64,000 nt of DNA from Hyphomicrobiales bacterium (lineage in GTDB: Bacteria; Pseudomonadota; Alphaproteobacteria; Rhizobiales; Rhizobiaceae), in assembly GCA_900465685.1 (NCBI GenBank), contig UEGR01000007.1, positions 372,001-436,000 on the forward strand. The letters run 5' to 3'. The notes beneath the pieces are model-generated. The model was given only the letters and a program-made list of their open reading frames with translations, was not told where the DNA came from and made no database searches. The translations under genes and the position numbers were made by a program. Position 1 is the stretch's first letter, and each line of letters begins with the position of its first letter. This document shows, piece after piece, positions 7,574 through 19,317 of this stretch.

Positions 7574-9557
7574 GGTCTTCCTCCAATTCGACAAGCAGCG
7601 CGCCTTCATTGATCTGATCGCCCGCTGCGACCGTCACCGTCGCAACCTTGCCGTCGCGCGGCGCGGTCAGCGACAGTTCCATCTTCATCGCTTCCATCGT
7701 CACCAGCGGATCGCCCTTGGTGACGATGGCGCCCTCCACGGCGGACACAAGCCGTACCAGTCCCGGCATTGGCGCCAGAATGCGGCTTTCGGTGGCGGCG
7801 TCATCTTCCGCTCCGGCAGACAGCACACGATGAAATATGGTGTCGCGTCCGTCGAACTGCACCGTCACATCCTGACCGATCCGCACAGCAGATGCTTGCG
7901 CCACACGACTATCCAGACCAAACCGGACCACACCGCTTTCGTGACTGCGGATTTCGACCAGGCCGAAGTCGAAGCCGAAACGCCCCTGATCATCGATCGT
8001 GAAACGGATCGCCCGGCGATCACCCTGATGATCCAGCGTGACCGACCGCGATGCATCGCCCCAAAGACGGAAACCGCGCAGGCGCGTCCAAGGATCAATT
8101 TGGGGATCATTTTGGGGCTCGTCTTTTGCCGGTGCATCCAGAAGATCGAGCGCTGTCAATGCCGCCAGTGCAAAGGCGATTTCCGATGGTGGCTCTTGGG
8201 CAAAAAAATGCCCCGCTTCCCGCGCAATCAGCCCGGTGTCGACATCGCCACTGCGAAAAGCGTCCAGCTTGCAGAGTGCCGACAGAAACTGGCGATTGGT
8301 GACAAGACCGGCAATGCGGGTCATACCCAGCGCCGCGTCCAGCCGGTTCAGCGCTTCGTCGCGATTGCGGCCATGGACGATGATCTTCGCGATCATCGGA
8401 TCGTAGAACGGTGTGATCGTATCGCCAGACCGCACACCGGAATCGGTGCGCGCCTGTTCCGGCGGGGCGAAAAGAGCAAGCTTGCCCGTTGCGGGCAGAA
8501 AATCACGCGCCGGGTCCTCGGCGTAAAGACGAGCCTCGAAAGCCCAGCCGTCGATGGCAAGTTCGTCCTGTCGCTTCGGCAAGGTTTCGCCCGAGGCCAC
8601 GCGCAATTGCCACTCGACCAGATCGAGACCGGTGATCGCCTCCGTCACCGGATGCTCCACCTGCAAGCGTGTGTTCATTTCCATGAAGAAGAACCGGTCA
8701 GGCCGCAGCCCTTCCGACACATCGGCGATGAACTCCACCGTGCCTGCACCGGAATAGCCAATGGCCAAGGCGGCCTTCACCGCGGCTTCGCCCATGGCCG
8801 TGCGCATATCCGGCGTCATGCCGGGTGCTGGCGCTTCTTCGATCACCTTCTGGTGGCGACGTTGCAGCGAGCAATCGCGCTCGAAGAGATGGACCGCATT
8901 GCCGTGATCATCGCCAAAGACCTGCACCTCGATATGGCGCGGCTTGGTCATGTATTTTTCCACCAGCACGGCGCTGTCGCCAAAGGAGGCTTCTGCCTCG
9001 CGGCGCGCGCTGTCCAGTGCTACTGCGAAATCCGCCGCCTGATCGACACGCCGCATGCCCTTGCCGCCGCCGCCTGCACGTGCCTTGATAAGCACGGGAT
9101 AACCAATACGGTCCGCCTCGCTTTTGAGGAAAGCGCCATCCTGATTGTCGCCGTGATAGCCCGGCACAACCGGCACACCGGCTTTTTCCATCAGCGCCTT
9201 GGCAGCATCCTTCAGCCCCATGGCGCGGATGGCTTTTGCAGATGGGCCAATGAAGGTCAGCCCCGCCGCCTCGACAGCGTCGACAAAGCCAGCGTTCTCC
9301 GAGAGAAAGCCATAGCCCGGATGGATTGCCTCCGCGCCGGTTTCCAGTGCTGCTTTGATGATCGCCTCAATATTGAGATAGCTTTGCGCCGAAAGCGCCG
9401 GACCGACGCCGACGGCCTCGTCGGCCATCTCCACATGGAGCGCATTGGCATCCGCATCCGAATAGATCGCCACCGTGGCGATACCGAATTCATGCGCAGT
9501 GCGGATGACCCGGCAAGCTATTTCCCCGCGATTGGCAATCAGTATTTTCCTAAACAT
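7566..9557 (-). CDS. liuD: Methylcrotonyl-CoA carboxylase, biotin-carrying alpha subunit
   Basis: The 663-residue protein combines a biotin carboxylase domain (about 1-450) with a C-terminal biotin carrier domain. Visible motifs are KARAGGGGKGMRRV (ATP grasp), EMNTRLQVEHPVTE (active site) and EAMKMEL, where Lys625 carries the biotin. It carboxylates biotin with bicarbonate and ATP so that the beta subunit can form 3-methylglutaconyl-CoA. Only 12 bases separate it from the beta-subunit gene. Propionyl- or geranyl-CoA carboxylase alpha subunits look alike, but the flanking isovaleryl-CoA dehydrogenase and HMG-CoA lyase genes favour methylcrotonyl-CoA. Confidence 0.95.
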   Translation of the reverse strand: MFRKILIANRGEIACRVIRTAHEFGIATVAIYSDADANALHVEMADEAVGVGPALSAQSYLNIEAIIKAALETGAEAIHPGYGFLSENAGFVDAVEAAGLTFIGPSAKAIRAMGLKDAAKALMEKAGVPVVPGYHGDNQDGAFLKSEADRIGYPVLIKARAGGGGKGMRRVDQAADFAVALDSARREAEASFGDSAVLVEKYMTKPRHIEVQVFGDDHGNAVHLFERDCSLQRRHQKVIEEAPAPGMTPDMRTAMGEAAVKAALAIGYSGAGTVEFIADVSEGLRPDRFFFMEMNTRLQVEHPVTEAITGLDLVEWQLRVASGETLPKRQDELAIDGWAFEARLYAEDPARDFLPATGKLALFAPPEQARTDSGVRSGDTITPFYDPMIAKIIVHGRNRDEALNRLDAALGMTRIAGLVTNRQFLSALCKLDAFRSGDVDTGLIAREAGHFFAQEPPSEIAFALAALTALDLLDAPAKDEPQNDPQIDPWTRLRGFRLWGDASRSVTLDHQGDRRAIRFTIDDQGRFGFDFGLVEIRSHESGVVRFGLDSRVAQASAVRIGQDVTVQFDGRDTIFHRVLSAGAEDDAATESRILAPMPGLVRLVSAVEGAIVTKGDPLVTMEAMKMELSLTAPRDGKVATVTVAAGDQINEGALLVELEEDHG

Positions 9558-9569
9558 CTGATTACCTCC

Positions 9570-11177
9570 CTACATTCTGAACAAGCCGAAGCGCGTCGGC
9601 TCGACCTGCGCGTTCAGCGTTGCGGAAAGCGACAGTCCCAGCACTTCACGGCACTTGCGCGGATCGACAACGCCATCGTCCCAAAGCCGCGCAGAGGCAT
9701 AAAGCGGGTGGCTCTGGCGCTCGAACATGTCTAGCGTCGGGCGCTTAAACTCCGCTTCCTCTTCCGCCGACCATGTTCCGCCGGTGCGTTCAATCCCGTC
9801 ACGCTTGACGGTTGCCAGCACGCCAGCCGCCTGTTCGCCGCCCATCACCGCAATGCGGCTGTTCGGCCAGGTCCACAGGAAGCGCGGCGAATAGGCCCGC
9901 CCCGCCATGCCGTAATTGCCTGCGCCATAGGATGCGCCAATCAGCATGGTGATTTTCGGCACATTGGCCGTTGCCACAGCTGTCACCAGCTTGGCGCCAT
10001 GCTTAGCAATGCCCTCGGCCTCATATTTGCGCCCGACCATGAAGCCGGTGATATTTTGCAGGAAAATCAGCGGAATATTGCGCTGGCAGCAAAGCTCGAT
10101 GAAATGCGCGCCCTTGGTGGCCGCTTCGGAAAACAGCACACCATTATTGGCGATAATCCCGACCGGCATGCCGTAAATGCTCGCGAAACCGCAAACCAGC
10201 GTGGTGCCATAGCGCGCCTTGAACTCATCGAAATCCGAGCCGTCGACCAGCCGCGCGATCACTTCGCGCACATCATAGGGAATGCGTGTATCGGCGGAAA
10301 CCACGCCGAGCAGTTCTTCCGGGTCGTAAAGCGGAGCAGCACCTTCGCCCTTCGGAATGAAGGAGCGTTTTTCGCTGTTGAGATTGGCCGCGATGGCGCG
10401 CGCAATCTGCAAGGCATGGGCGTCGTCATTGGCCAGATGATCGGCCACGCCGGACAGCCTTGTATGCACATCGCCGCCGCCGAGATCTTCCGCCGTCACC
10501 ACTTCGCCGGTTGCGGCCTTCACCAGCGGCGGTCCCGCCAGAAAGATCGTACCCTGATTGCGCACGATCACCGTCTCGTCGCTCATGGCGGGCACATAAG
10601 CACCGCCTGCGGTGCATGACCCCATGACCACGGCAACCTGCGGAATACCCGCTGCCGACATCTGCGCCTGATTATAAAATATGCGTCCGAAATGGTCGCG
10701 ATCCGGGAATACCTCGTCCTGATTAGGCAGGTTGGCCCCACCGGAATCCACCAGATAGATGCAGGGCAAGCGATTCTCGCCCGCGATCTCCTGCGCGCGC
10801 AGATGCTTTTTCACGGTTACCGGGTAATAGGTGCCGCCTTTCACCGTCGCATCGTTGCAGACGATCATGCATTCGCGGCCCGATACGCGCCCGATGCCGG
10901 TGATGATGCCGCCGGATGGCGCAGCGCCGCCATACATGCCGTGCCCCGCCGTCAATCCGACTTCCAGAAACGGCGATCCCGGATCCAGCAATTGCGCAAC
11001 GCGGTCACGGGGAAGCAGCTTGCCGCGAGAAACATGACGCTCGCGCGCTTTTTCACCACCGCCATCGATGGCAAGGCGAGACGCCTCGGCCACGATATCG
11101 ATGGCCTCAAGCAGGGCTTTGCGGTTGGCCTGATAGGTCGCGCCGCGCGTCGATATCTCGGATTTCAGAACCGGCAT
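9570..11177 (-). CDS. liuB: Methylcrotonyl-CoA carboxylase, carboxyltransferase beta subunit
   Basis: The 535-residue subunit carries the two crotonase-like carboxyltransferase halves. [16 protein letters not shown] and [17 protein letters not shown] lie in the first half, and [17 protein letters not shown] with [15 protein letters not shown] in the second; the latter is typical of methylcrotonyl-CoA carboxylases. It transfers CO2 from biotin to 3-methylcrotonyl-CoA. The ATG overlaps the dehydrogenase stop (TAATG on the coding strand), giving tight coupling. Length matches the family. Confidence 0.95.
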   Translation of the reverse strand: MPVLKSEISTRGATYQANRKALLEAIDIVAEASRLAIDGGGEKARERHVSRGKLLPRDRVAQLLDPGSPFLEVGLTAGHGMYGGAAPSGGIITGIGRVSGRECMIVCNDATVKGGTYYPVTVKKHLRAQEIAGENRLPCIYLVDSGGANLPNQDEVFPDRDHFGRIFYNQAQMSAAGIPQVAVVMGSCTAGGAYVPAMSDETVIVRNQGTIFLAGPPLVKAATGEVVTAEDLGGGDVHTRLSGVADHLANDDAHALQIARAIAANLNSEKRSFIPKGEGAAPLYDPEELLGVVSADTRIPYDVREVIARLVDGSDFDEFKARYGTTLVCGFASIYGMPVGIIANNGVLFSEAATKGAHFIELCCQRNIPLIFLQNITGFMVGRKYEAEGIAKHGAKLVTAVATANVPKITMLIGASYGAGNYGMAGRAYSPRFLWTWPNSRIAVMGGEQAAGVLATVKRDGIERTGGTWSAEEEAEFKRPTLDMFERQSHPLYASARLWDDGVVDPRKCREVLGLSLSATLNAQVEPTRFGLFRM

Positions 11178-12340
11178 TAACGGGTCTCCTGAAACAATTC
11201 CCGTCCGATCAGCATACGCCGGATTTCCGACGTGCCTGCACCGATTTCGTAAAGCTTGGCGTCGCGCAGCAGACGCCCGGTCGGATAATCATTGATATAG
11301 CCGTTGCCGCCCAGCGACTGGATTGCCTGCAAGGCCATCTGGGTCGCATTTTCCGCCGTATAGAGAATGCAGCCCGCCGCATCCTTGCGCGTGGTCTCGC
11401 CCCGGTCACAGGCCGCCGCCACCGCATAGGTGTAAGCGCGCGAGGCGTTGAAGGTCACATACATGTCGGCAAGCTTGCCCTGCATCAGCTGGAACTCGCC
11501 AATCGGCTGATCGAACTGCTTGCGCTCATGCACATAGGGCACCACGACATCGAGACAGGCCGCCATGATGCCGAGCGGACCGCCCGCCAGCACCACGCGC
11601 TCATAGTCGAGACCGGACATCAGCACATTGACGCCCTTACCGACTTCGCCCAGCAGATTTTCAGCTGGAACTTCGCAATTTTCGAACACCAGCTCGCAAG
11701 TGTTGGAGCCGCGCATGCCGAGCTTGTCGAGCTTTTGTGCCGTGGAGAAGCCAGCAAAGCCTTTTTCTACGATGAAGGCGCTGATCCCGCGCGAGCCAGC
11801 CGCCGGATCGGTCTTGGCATAGACCACCAGCACATCCGCATCGGGGCCGTTGGTGATCCACATCTTGTTGCCGTTAAGAACGTATCTGTCGCCCCGCTTT
11901 TCGGCGCGAAGTTTCATCGAAACAACGTCGGAACCGGCCCCCGGCTCAGACATGGCAAGCGCGCCGACATGTTCACCGGAAATGAGCTTTGGGAGATATT
12001 TCGCCCGCTGTTCAGGCGAACCATTGCGCTTGAGCTGATTGACGCAGAGATTGGAATGCGCGCCATAGCTGAGGCCAATCGAGGCCGAGGTGCGGCTGAT
12101 CTCTTCCATGGCCACGCAATGGGCGAGATACCCCAGCCCAGCGCCGCCATATTCTTCGGGCGCGGTAATGCCGAGTACACCCAGCTCACCCAGTTCACGC
12201 CACAGATGCATGGGAAATGCGTTATTGCGGTCGGTTTCGGCGGCAAGCGGCGCAATGCGGCTTTCAGCGAAACGGCGCACCGTATCACGAAGGGCTTCGA
12301 TCTCCTCGCCAAGACCGAAATTCATGCCCGAAGCAAACAT
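11177..12340 (-). CDS. liuA: Isovaleryl-CoA dehydrogenase
   Basis: The 387-residue FAD flavoenzyme oxidises isovaleryl-CoA to 3-methylcrotonyl-CoA, the first committed step of leucine catabolism after the branched-chain dehydrogenase. The start at 12340 sits behind GGAGG. The region [17 protein letters not shown] matches the isovaleryl-CoA-specific segment holding the catalytic glutamate, and the C-terminus has [34 protein letters not shown] and SEPGAGSD are the acyl-CoA dehydrogenase signatures. Electrons would pass to ETF. The region upstream holds a palindromic repeat and probably the operon promoter, unless transcription continues from the synthetase gene. Confidence 0.95.
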   Translation of the reverse strand: MFASGMNFGLGEEIEALRDTVRRFAESRIAPLAAETDRNNAFPMHLWRELGELGVLGITAPEEYGGAGLGYLAHCVAMEEISRTSASIGLSYGAHSNLCVNQLKRNGSPEQRAKYLPKLISGEHVGALAMSEPGAGSDVVSMKLRAEKRGDRYVLNGNKMWITNGPDADVLVVYAKTDPAAGSRGISAFIVEKGFAGFSTAQKLDKLGMRGSNTCELVFENCEVPAENLLGEVGKGVNVLMSGLDYERVVLAGGPLGIMAACLDVVVPYVHERKQFDQPIGEFQLMQGKLADMYVTFNASRAYTYAVAAACDRGETTRKDAAGCILYTAENATQMALQAIQSLGGNGYINDYPTGRLLRDAKLYEIGAGTSEIRRMLIGRELFQETR

Positions 12341-12400
12341 ACTCGTCCTCCACAAGTTCTGCCCGGTATCCGCCTTTCGCAAGACAGATATTTTTATGAC

Positions 12401-12446
12401 GCATTGTCCTGCGCAAAACCGCTACGCACTTTTGCTGGAAATGCTC
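12401..12446. repeat. Palindromic Rhizobiales-type repeat
   Basis: A 46-base imperfect palindrome with ends GCATTGTCC and GGAAATGCTC and the core CAAAACCGCTACGCACTTTT. The same core layout occurs at 2668-2713 and, degenerate, at 19139-19186. It sits in the spacer between acetoacetyl-CoA synthetase and isovaleryl-CoA dehydrogenase and would form a hairpin in the transcript. Confidence 0.75.
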
Positions 12447-12583
12447 CATATCCGGTCAGAGTGTCCCGTGGCGGCCAAATAGGCAATGGCTTTGCGCGGC
12501 GTTCTGTGGCTATTTATTGCCGGATAACGCAATTTTGTTGCGCATGTTATCCGGCAATTCCAAGCAGTTGGAGGTTGATCAGA

Positions 12584-14572
12584 TCAATCCTCCTGAAGCT
12601 CGGTAATGTCGCGATAAAGCTCGAGTGCTTCCGGATTGGCCAGCGCCTCGCGGTTTTTCACGTCGCGACCATGCACGATATCACGAACGGCAAGCTCGAC
12701 GATCTTGCCAGATTTGGTGCGCGGAATATCCGCAACCGCAACAATCTTTGCCGGAACATGGCGCGGTGTCGCGCCGGTGCGAATCTTGGTCTTGATCCGC
12801 GCCTTCAGATCGTCATCGAGCGCCACACCTGCGGCAAGCCGCACGAAGAGCACAACCCGGACATCCTTGTCCCAGTCCTGACCGATGCAGAGCGCCTCAG
12901 CGATCTCCGGCATCTGCTCGACCTGATTGTAGATTTCCGCCGTGCCGATACGCACGCCACCGGGGTTCAGCGTTGCGTCCGAACGGCCATGGATGACGAT
13001 GCCGTCATGCTCTGTCCATTCCGCAAAATCGCCATGGCACCAGATATTGTCGAAGCGCTCGAAATAAGCCGCCTGATATTTTGCACCGTCCGGATCGTTC
13101 CAGAACTGCAGCGGCATGCACGGAAACGCCTTGGTGCAGACCAGTTCGCCTTTCTGCATGCGCACCGGCTGGCCGTCATCGTTCCAGACATCGACAGCCA
13201 TGCCGAGGCCCGCGCCCTGAATTTCGCCCAGCCAAACGGGTTCCGTCGGCACACCCAGCACGAAGCAGGACACGATATCCGTTCCGCCTGAAATGGACGC
13301 AAGATGCACATCCGGCTTGATCGCGTCATAAACGAAAGCAAAGCCCTCCGGCGACAAGGGCGAGCCAGTGGACGATACTGTACGCAGTGCCGAAAGATCG
13401 TGTGTTTCACCCGGCTTCAGACCGGCTTTCAACACAGCATCGATAAATTTCGCCGACGTGCCGAAATAGGTCATGCCTTCGGCCTGAGCATAATCGAACA
13501 GCACATTGCCGTCGGGATAGAACGGCGAGCCGTCATAGAGCAGCAAGGTAGCCCCGGAACCGATGCCCGAGGCAAGCCAGTTCCACATCATCCAGCCGCA
13601 TGTGGTGAAATAGAAGAAGCGGTCACCTTCGCGGATATCCGCATGGAGCTGCTGTTCCTTCAGATGCTGCAACAGCACCCCACCAGCGCGATGGACGATG
13701 CATTTTGGAATGCCGGTCGTGCCGGACGAAAACAGAATATAGATCGGGTGATCAAAAGGCAGACGCGTGAATTCCACCGGCTTGGCGGCGAAGGCGCTCA
13801 GCGCTTCGTCGAGTGCAATGCCCTTCTCGGCGTTCTGCGCGACGGCTTCCGCCTCGCCCAGATAGGACACGATTACCGATCTCCGCAGTCCCGGCAGCTT
13901 TGCCGTTACCTGCGCGACCTTGTCGGCCACCTCGATGCGCTTGCCATTGTACCAATAGCCATCGCAAGCAAAAAACAGTTTTGGCTCGATCTGGCCGAAA
14001 CGGTCGAGCACGCCCTGCACGCCGAAATCCGGCGAGCACGACGACCAGACGGCACCGATGGAGCTGGCAGCCAGCATCAGCGCAACCGCTTCCGGCATAT
14101 TGGGCATCATGCCGGCAATGCGGTCGCCGGGTTCCACGCCTTCCGACAGCATGAATTGCTGGAGCTTTGAAACCAGCGCGTGCAGATCGTTCCAGCTCAG
14201 GCGACGTTCGACCTTGTCTTCGCCGCGGAAGACAATCGCGTCGTCGCGGCCCTGCTGGCGCAGAAGATTTTCCGCGAAATTGAGACGTGCTTCGGGGAAG
14301 AATTTCGCCTCGCGCATATGTCCTTTGTCGACAAGGGCCGTTTCGCCACGCTCGCCAATGACGTTGCAGAAATCCCAGATGAGCGTCCAGAAGCCAGCGC
14401 GATCTTCCACCGACCAGCGATGCAACGCCGCATAATCCGGCAGGTCAAGGCCGGTGCGCTGTTCAGCGCGAATGCGGAATTGCTCCAGCGTGCTGGCTGC
14501 GATGCGTTGCGCATCGGGCTGCCACAGCGGATGGTCTTGCGAAAACTGCGTGGAAACTGCCTCAGTGCTCAT
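12584..14572 (-). CDS. Acetoacetyl-CoA synthetase (acetoacetate-CoA ligase)
   Basis: The 662-residue adenylate-forming enzyme activates acetoacetate with ATP and CoA. It carries the AMP-binding signature [30 protein letters not shown], and the C-terminal [12 protein letters not shown] with the catalytic lysine. Length and the N-terminal ACAS_N-like domain fit acetoacetate-CoA ligase better than acetyl-CoA synthetase. Two adjacent ATGs exist; GGAGG is five bases from the second, which I chose (the other is at 14575). It would recycle the acetoacetate made by HMG-CoA lyase, completing leucine degradation. Confidence 0.93.
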   Translation of the reverse strand: MSTEAVSTQFSQDHPLWQPDAQRIAASTLEQFRIRAEQRTGLDLPDYAALHRWSVEDRAGFWTLIWDFCNVIGERGETALVDKGHMREAKFFPEARLNFAENLLRQQGRDDAIVFRGEDKVERRLSWNDLHALVSKLQQFMLSEGVEPGDRIAGMMPNMPEAVALMLAASSIGAVWSSCSPDFGVQGVLDRFGQIEPKLFFACDGYWYNGKRIEVADKVAQVTAKLPGLRRSVIVSYLGEAEAVAQNAEKGIALDEALSAFAAKPVEFTRLPFDHPIYILFSSGTTGIPKCIVHRAGGVLLQHLKEQQLHADIREGDRFFYFTTCGWMMWNWLASGIGSGATLLLYDGSPFYPDGNVLFDYAQAEGMTYFGTSAKFIDAVLKAGLKPGETHDLSALRTVSSTGSPLSPEGFAFVYDAIKPDVHLASISGGTDIVSCFVLGVPTEPVWLGEIQGAGLGMAVDVWNDDGQPVRMQKGELVCTKAFPCMPLQFWNDPDGAKYQAAYFERFDNIWCHGDFAEWTEHDGIVIHGRSDATLNPGGVRIGTAEIYNQVEQMPEIAEALCIGQDWDKDVRVVLFVRLAAGVALDDDLKARIKTKIRTGATPRHVPAKIVAVADIPRTKSGKIVELAVRDIVHGRDVKNREALANPEALELYRDITELQED

Positions 14573-14690
14573 CATTCCTCCCTACACAGGCGCAGCCAAT
14601 ATCCGTTTACGAGCCGCGCCGCCTGAGATTTCTAAAAGAGACTTCCCGACAGGTCCATGTTTTTTCACAGCCATGCGTCGTGTCAGCGCA

Positions 14691-15789
14691 TCACTCTTGC
14701 GTTTTCGTTCTGTTGTCCGCCCACATATCGAGGCGTCGCACCGCCCAGCGATGGACCGGATTTTCAAACAGATGCCATGCGACGACAGCGGTAACGATGC
14801 TGGCAAGGACGGGCCAAGCTCATCAACACAATCGCACTGATGGTCGTTTGCCCCCAACTACTGGGAACCAGCTTGAAAAACACCACGCCGACCAGCGGGT
14901 GGAGAATGAAAATGCCGAAACTGTAGCGTGACATTTTAACGAAGCCGCTCCATTGCAGCGGCGTGTAAAGATTCTGTCGACTGGCCGCAAAAAGCACATA
15001 GATGCTGAAATAGAGAAAGACGAGCCGCCATGGCCCTTCAAGCGTTGCCGTGTTCGGAATCCCGCTTTTCGGATGATAGAACAGAAAGATCACCAGACAG
15101 GCCGCCAAAGCGAGTTTGATGAAGCTCTTCGGCAAATCGCCGTGCTTCTGCCGCGCGAGCCACATGCCGAACAGGAAGGACGGCAAGACGCGGAAAACGC
15201 CAAGATCGGCACACTGCACCCGTGTCAGGGACGGAGTTTCCAGAACTCGCGCCGCATATTCGCCCCCAAGCAGAGCCGCGACGACCAGGACTAGCACCCA
15301 GTCACCGAAGCGCTTGCAGAGCCAGTCGAACAGCGGGAAGCACAGATACATCAGGAACAAGGCGCTGAGAGACCAGCTGACATAATTGTAGGAAAAGCTC
15401 TTTCCCAGCCCCCAGTTATGTACAAGCAGCAATTGAGCCAGCCCGTCACGCCAGTTCATGTTTGGCGGCACCGATGGGTGGAACAGCCCCGCAGCCGCCA
15501 GTATCGACATCAGGGCGAAACAGGAAAAGGCAGCCACATGTAACGGATAGATTCGCGCAAGCCGCTTGCCGACGAAAGACACGTAGCGGACGAAATTCCA
15601 ATCATAATTGGAGCGAAGAGCCAGAAACAATCCAGACAGAATAAAAAAGATATCCGTAAAATAAGCAAATGTTAATATAACAGAATGCACCGCCTCATTG
15701 TCGACGGATACCCGGAAAGAATAATGGAAGAATGCGATCCCAAGACACAATACAAACCGAAGACCATCGAAATCAGGTAACCGTTTCAT
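14691..15789 (-). pseudogene. Acyltransferase 3 family (OafA/YrhL-like) gene with a C-terminal frameshift
   Basis: The reading frame from 15789 encodes an integral-membrane acyltransferase of the OafA/NodX type: MKRLPDFDGLRFVLCLGIAF with many helices and the His in AFFHYSF. After TTISAIVLMSLA the frame switches to unlike sequence and stops at 14764. In the next frame the expected ending resumes at once (VLASIVTAVVAWHLFENPVH, then RWAVRRLDMW) and ends with TGA at 14691-14693. Dropping one base of the GGG at 14811-14813 restores a full product of about 365 residues. It is either a real mutation affecting only the last helix or a sequencing error. It would acetylate a surface polysaccharide; the substrate is unknown. 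Confidence 0.85.
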
Positions 15790-15957
15790 CTAAATGACAT
15801 CGCAAAAATACTGTAACATATAAGTCAGTATATGCTTCCACGATAAAGTCGAGCATGAATTGATCTAGCGGGCAAAAAAATGACGAAAGACGAAGCCTGA
15901 ACGACAGAAAACTCTCCGGCAGAGAGCGAAAGATGGTCATTCAATTCGGAGGAAATT

Positions 15958-16033
15958 TGGTGGAGCCAAGCGGGATCGAACCGCTGACCTCCTGCATGCC
16001 ATGCAGGCGCTCTCCCAGCTGAGCTATGGCCCC
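15958..16033 (-). tRNA. tRNA-Ala (anticodon GGC)
   Basis: A 76-base cloverleaf on the minus strand begins GGGGCCATAGCTCAGCTGGG and ends with an encoded CCA. The anticodon stem CCTGC/GCAGG encloses the loop ATGGCAT, giving anticodon GGC, and the T arm is GCGGTTCGATCCCGC. The acceptor arms GGGGCCA and TGGCTCC pair with the G3-U70 wobble that marks alanine tRNAs. Confidence 0.97.
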
Positions 16034-16211
16034 ATCAGACCTCTTTCGAGGTGGGCCAGGCAGAACTTGCTGCCCGGTGTGGCGGCTTATTAAATGGCGT
16101 TTGCCAGAAGATCAAGAGCTAAATCGCAACTCTTTTCACATCTGCGAAAATAATTTCGCCCAATGCCCACCTCCGCCGCCGGAGGCTGTGGAAAGCGCTC
16201 AACCACGACGC

Positions 16212-16245
16212 CAAAAAGAAAGGGCAGCTCGTGAGCTGCCCTTTC
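16212..16245 (-). terminator. Rho-independent terminator of the TIGR02300 gene
   Basis: A 13-bp perfect stem (GAAAGGGCAGCTC paired with GAGCTGCCCTTTC) is followed on the minus strand by TTTTTGG. It begins about 35 bases past the stop of the acidic protein gene. Confidence 0.85.
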
Positions 16246-16280
16246 CACAATTCCAAAAAATCGAAGCGATCCCCGAAGGA

Positions 16281-16673
16281 TCAGCCTTCTTCGTCGTCGC
16301 CGCCGACGCCACCGCCGAGGATACCCGACATGTCGTCGTCCTCGTCTTCCTCTTCTTCGAGGAAGGTGTCGTCATCGTCGTCGCCCAGATCAACGTCGTC
16401 GTCGTCGCCCATATCCGGCAGATCGTCGCCGCCGCCCTTCGCTTCGTCGTCGGCATCCTCGAGAGAAACGAAATCCGGCTTTTCCATTGCCGTATCCAGT
16501 TCTTCCTCTTCGGCTTCCTCTTCAACGACGCGCGCTTCTGCATTCGCGTCGAAATAGGAGCGCGGATAGGAGATGCCGGTGTAAGGCGAAACGATCGGAT
16601 CGCGATTCAGATCGTAAAACTTCTTGCCCGTTTCCGGGTCGATGCGCTTGGTACCAAGTTCAGCTTTTGCCAC
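16281..16673 (-). CDS. TIGR02300 family acidic protein
   Basis: The 130-residue protein has a conserved N-terminal third (MAKAELGTKRIDPETGKKFY, then DLNRDPIVSPYTGISYPRSY) and a very acidic, probably disordered tail of Asp/Glu runs. This pattern matches the TIGR02300 family, widespread in alphaproteobacteria and without an assigned function. The N-terminal part looks like a degenerate zinc-ribbon-like module without cysteines. The gene stands alone with its own terminator and is divergent from aroA. No membrane segment is present. Confidence 0.88.
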   Translation of the reverse strand: MAKAELGTKRIDPETGKKFYDLNRDPIVSPYTGISYPRSYFDANAEARVVEEEAEEEELDTAMEKPDFVSLEDADDEAKGGGDDLPDMGDDDDVDLGDDDDDTFLEEEEDEDDDMSGILGGGVGGDDEEG

Positions 16674-19049
<2,376 letters not shown>

Positions 19050-19138
19050 TGATCAGGCTTTTTACGGCTCTTTGAGCTGAATTTGCCCCGGAAATGCTGG
19101 AAAAATGCCAGATCAGCCCTATATAGGCTGCTCTGATA

Positions 19139-19186
19139 GAGCATGGCCTCGAAAGCTGTAAAACGGTTTTCGAGAAAGGTCGTGCC
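19139..19186. repeat. Degenerate palindromic repeat in the rpsA leader
   Basis: The stretch starts TAGAGCATGG and has the core CTGTAAAACGGTTTTCGAG, resembling the palindromes at 2668-2713 (reverse strand) and 12401-12446. It lies 130-180 bases upstream of the rpsA start and could form a hairpin in the leader. Confidence 0.5.
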
Positions 19187-19317
19187 GAATAACGAATAGT
19201 CTGACTTCGCGTTCCACGCGCCGGTTGTCTGCAAAGACGGAGCCGAGGTCGGACAGTGTACAACACGAACCCCCGGCGCCGCATCCGATGAATTTTCCGG
19301 ATGCATCAGGAGTATAT

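Noticed and set aside
7491..9734. 747-codon plus-strand frame opposite the carboxylase alpha subunit
   Set aside because: Antisense shadow of a strongly supported gene; no ribosome site and no recognisable motif.
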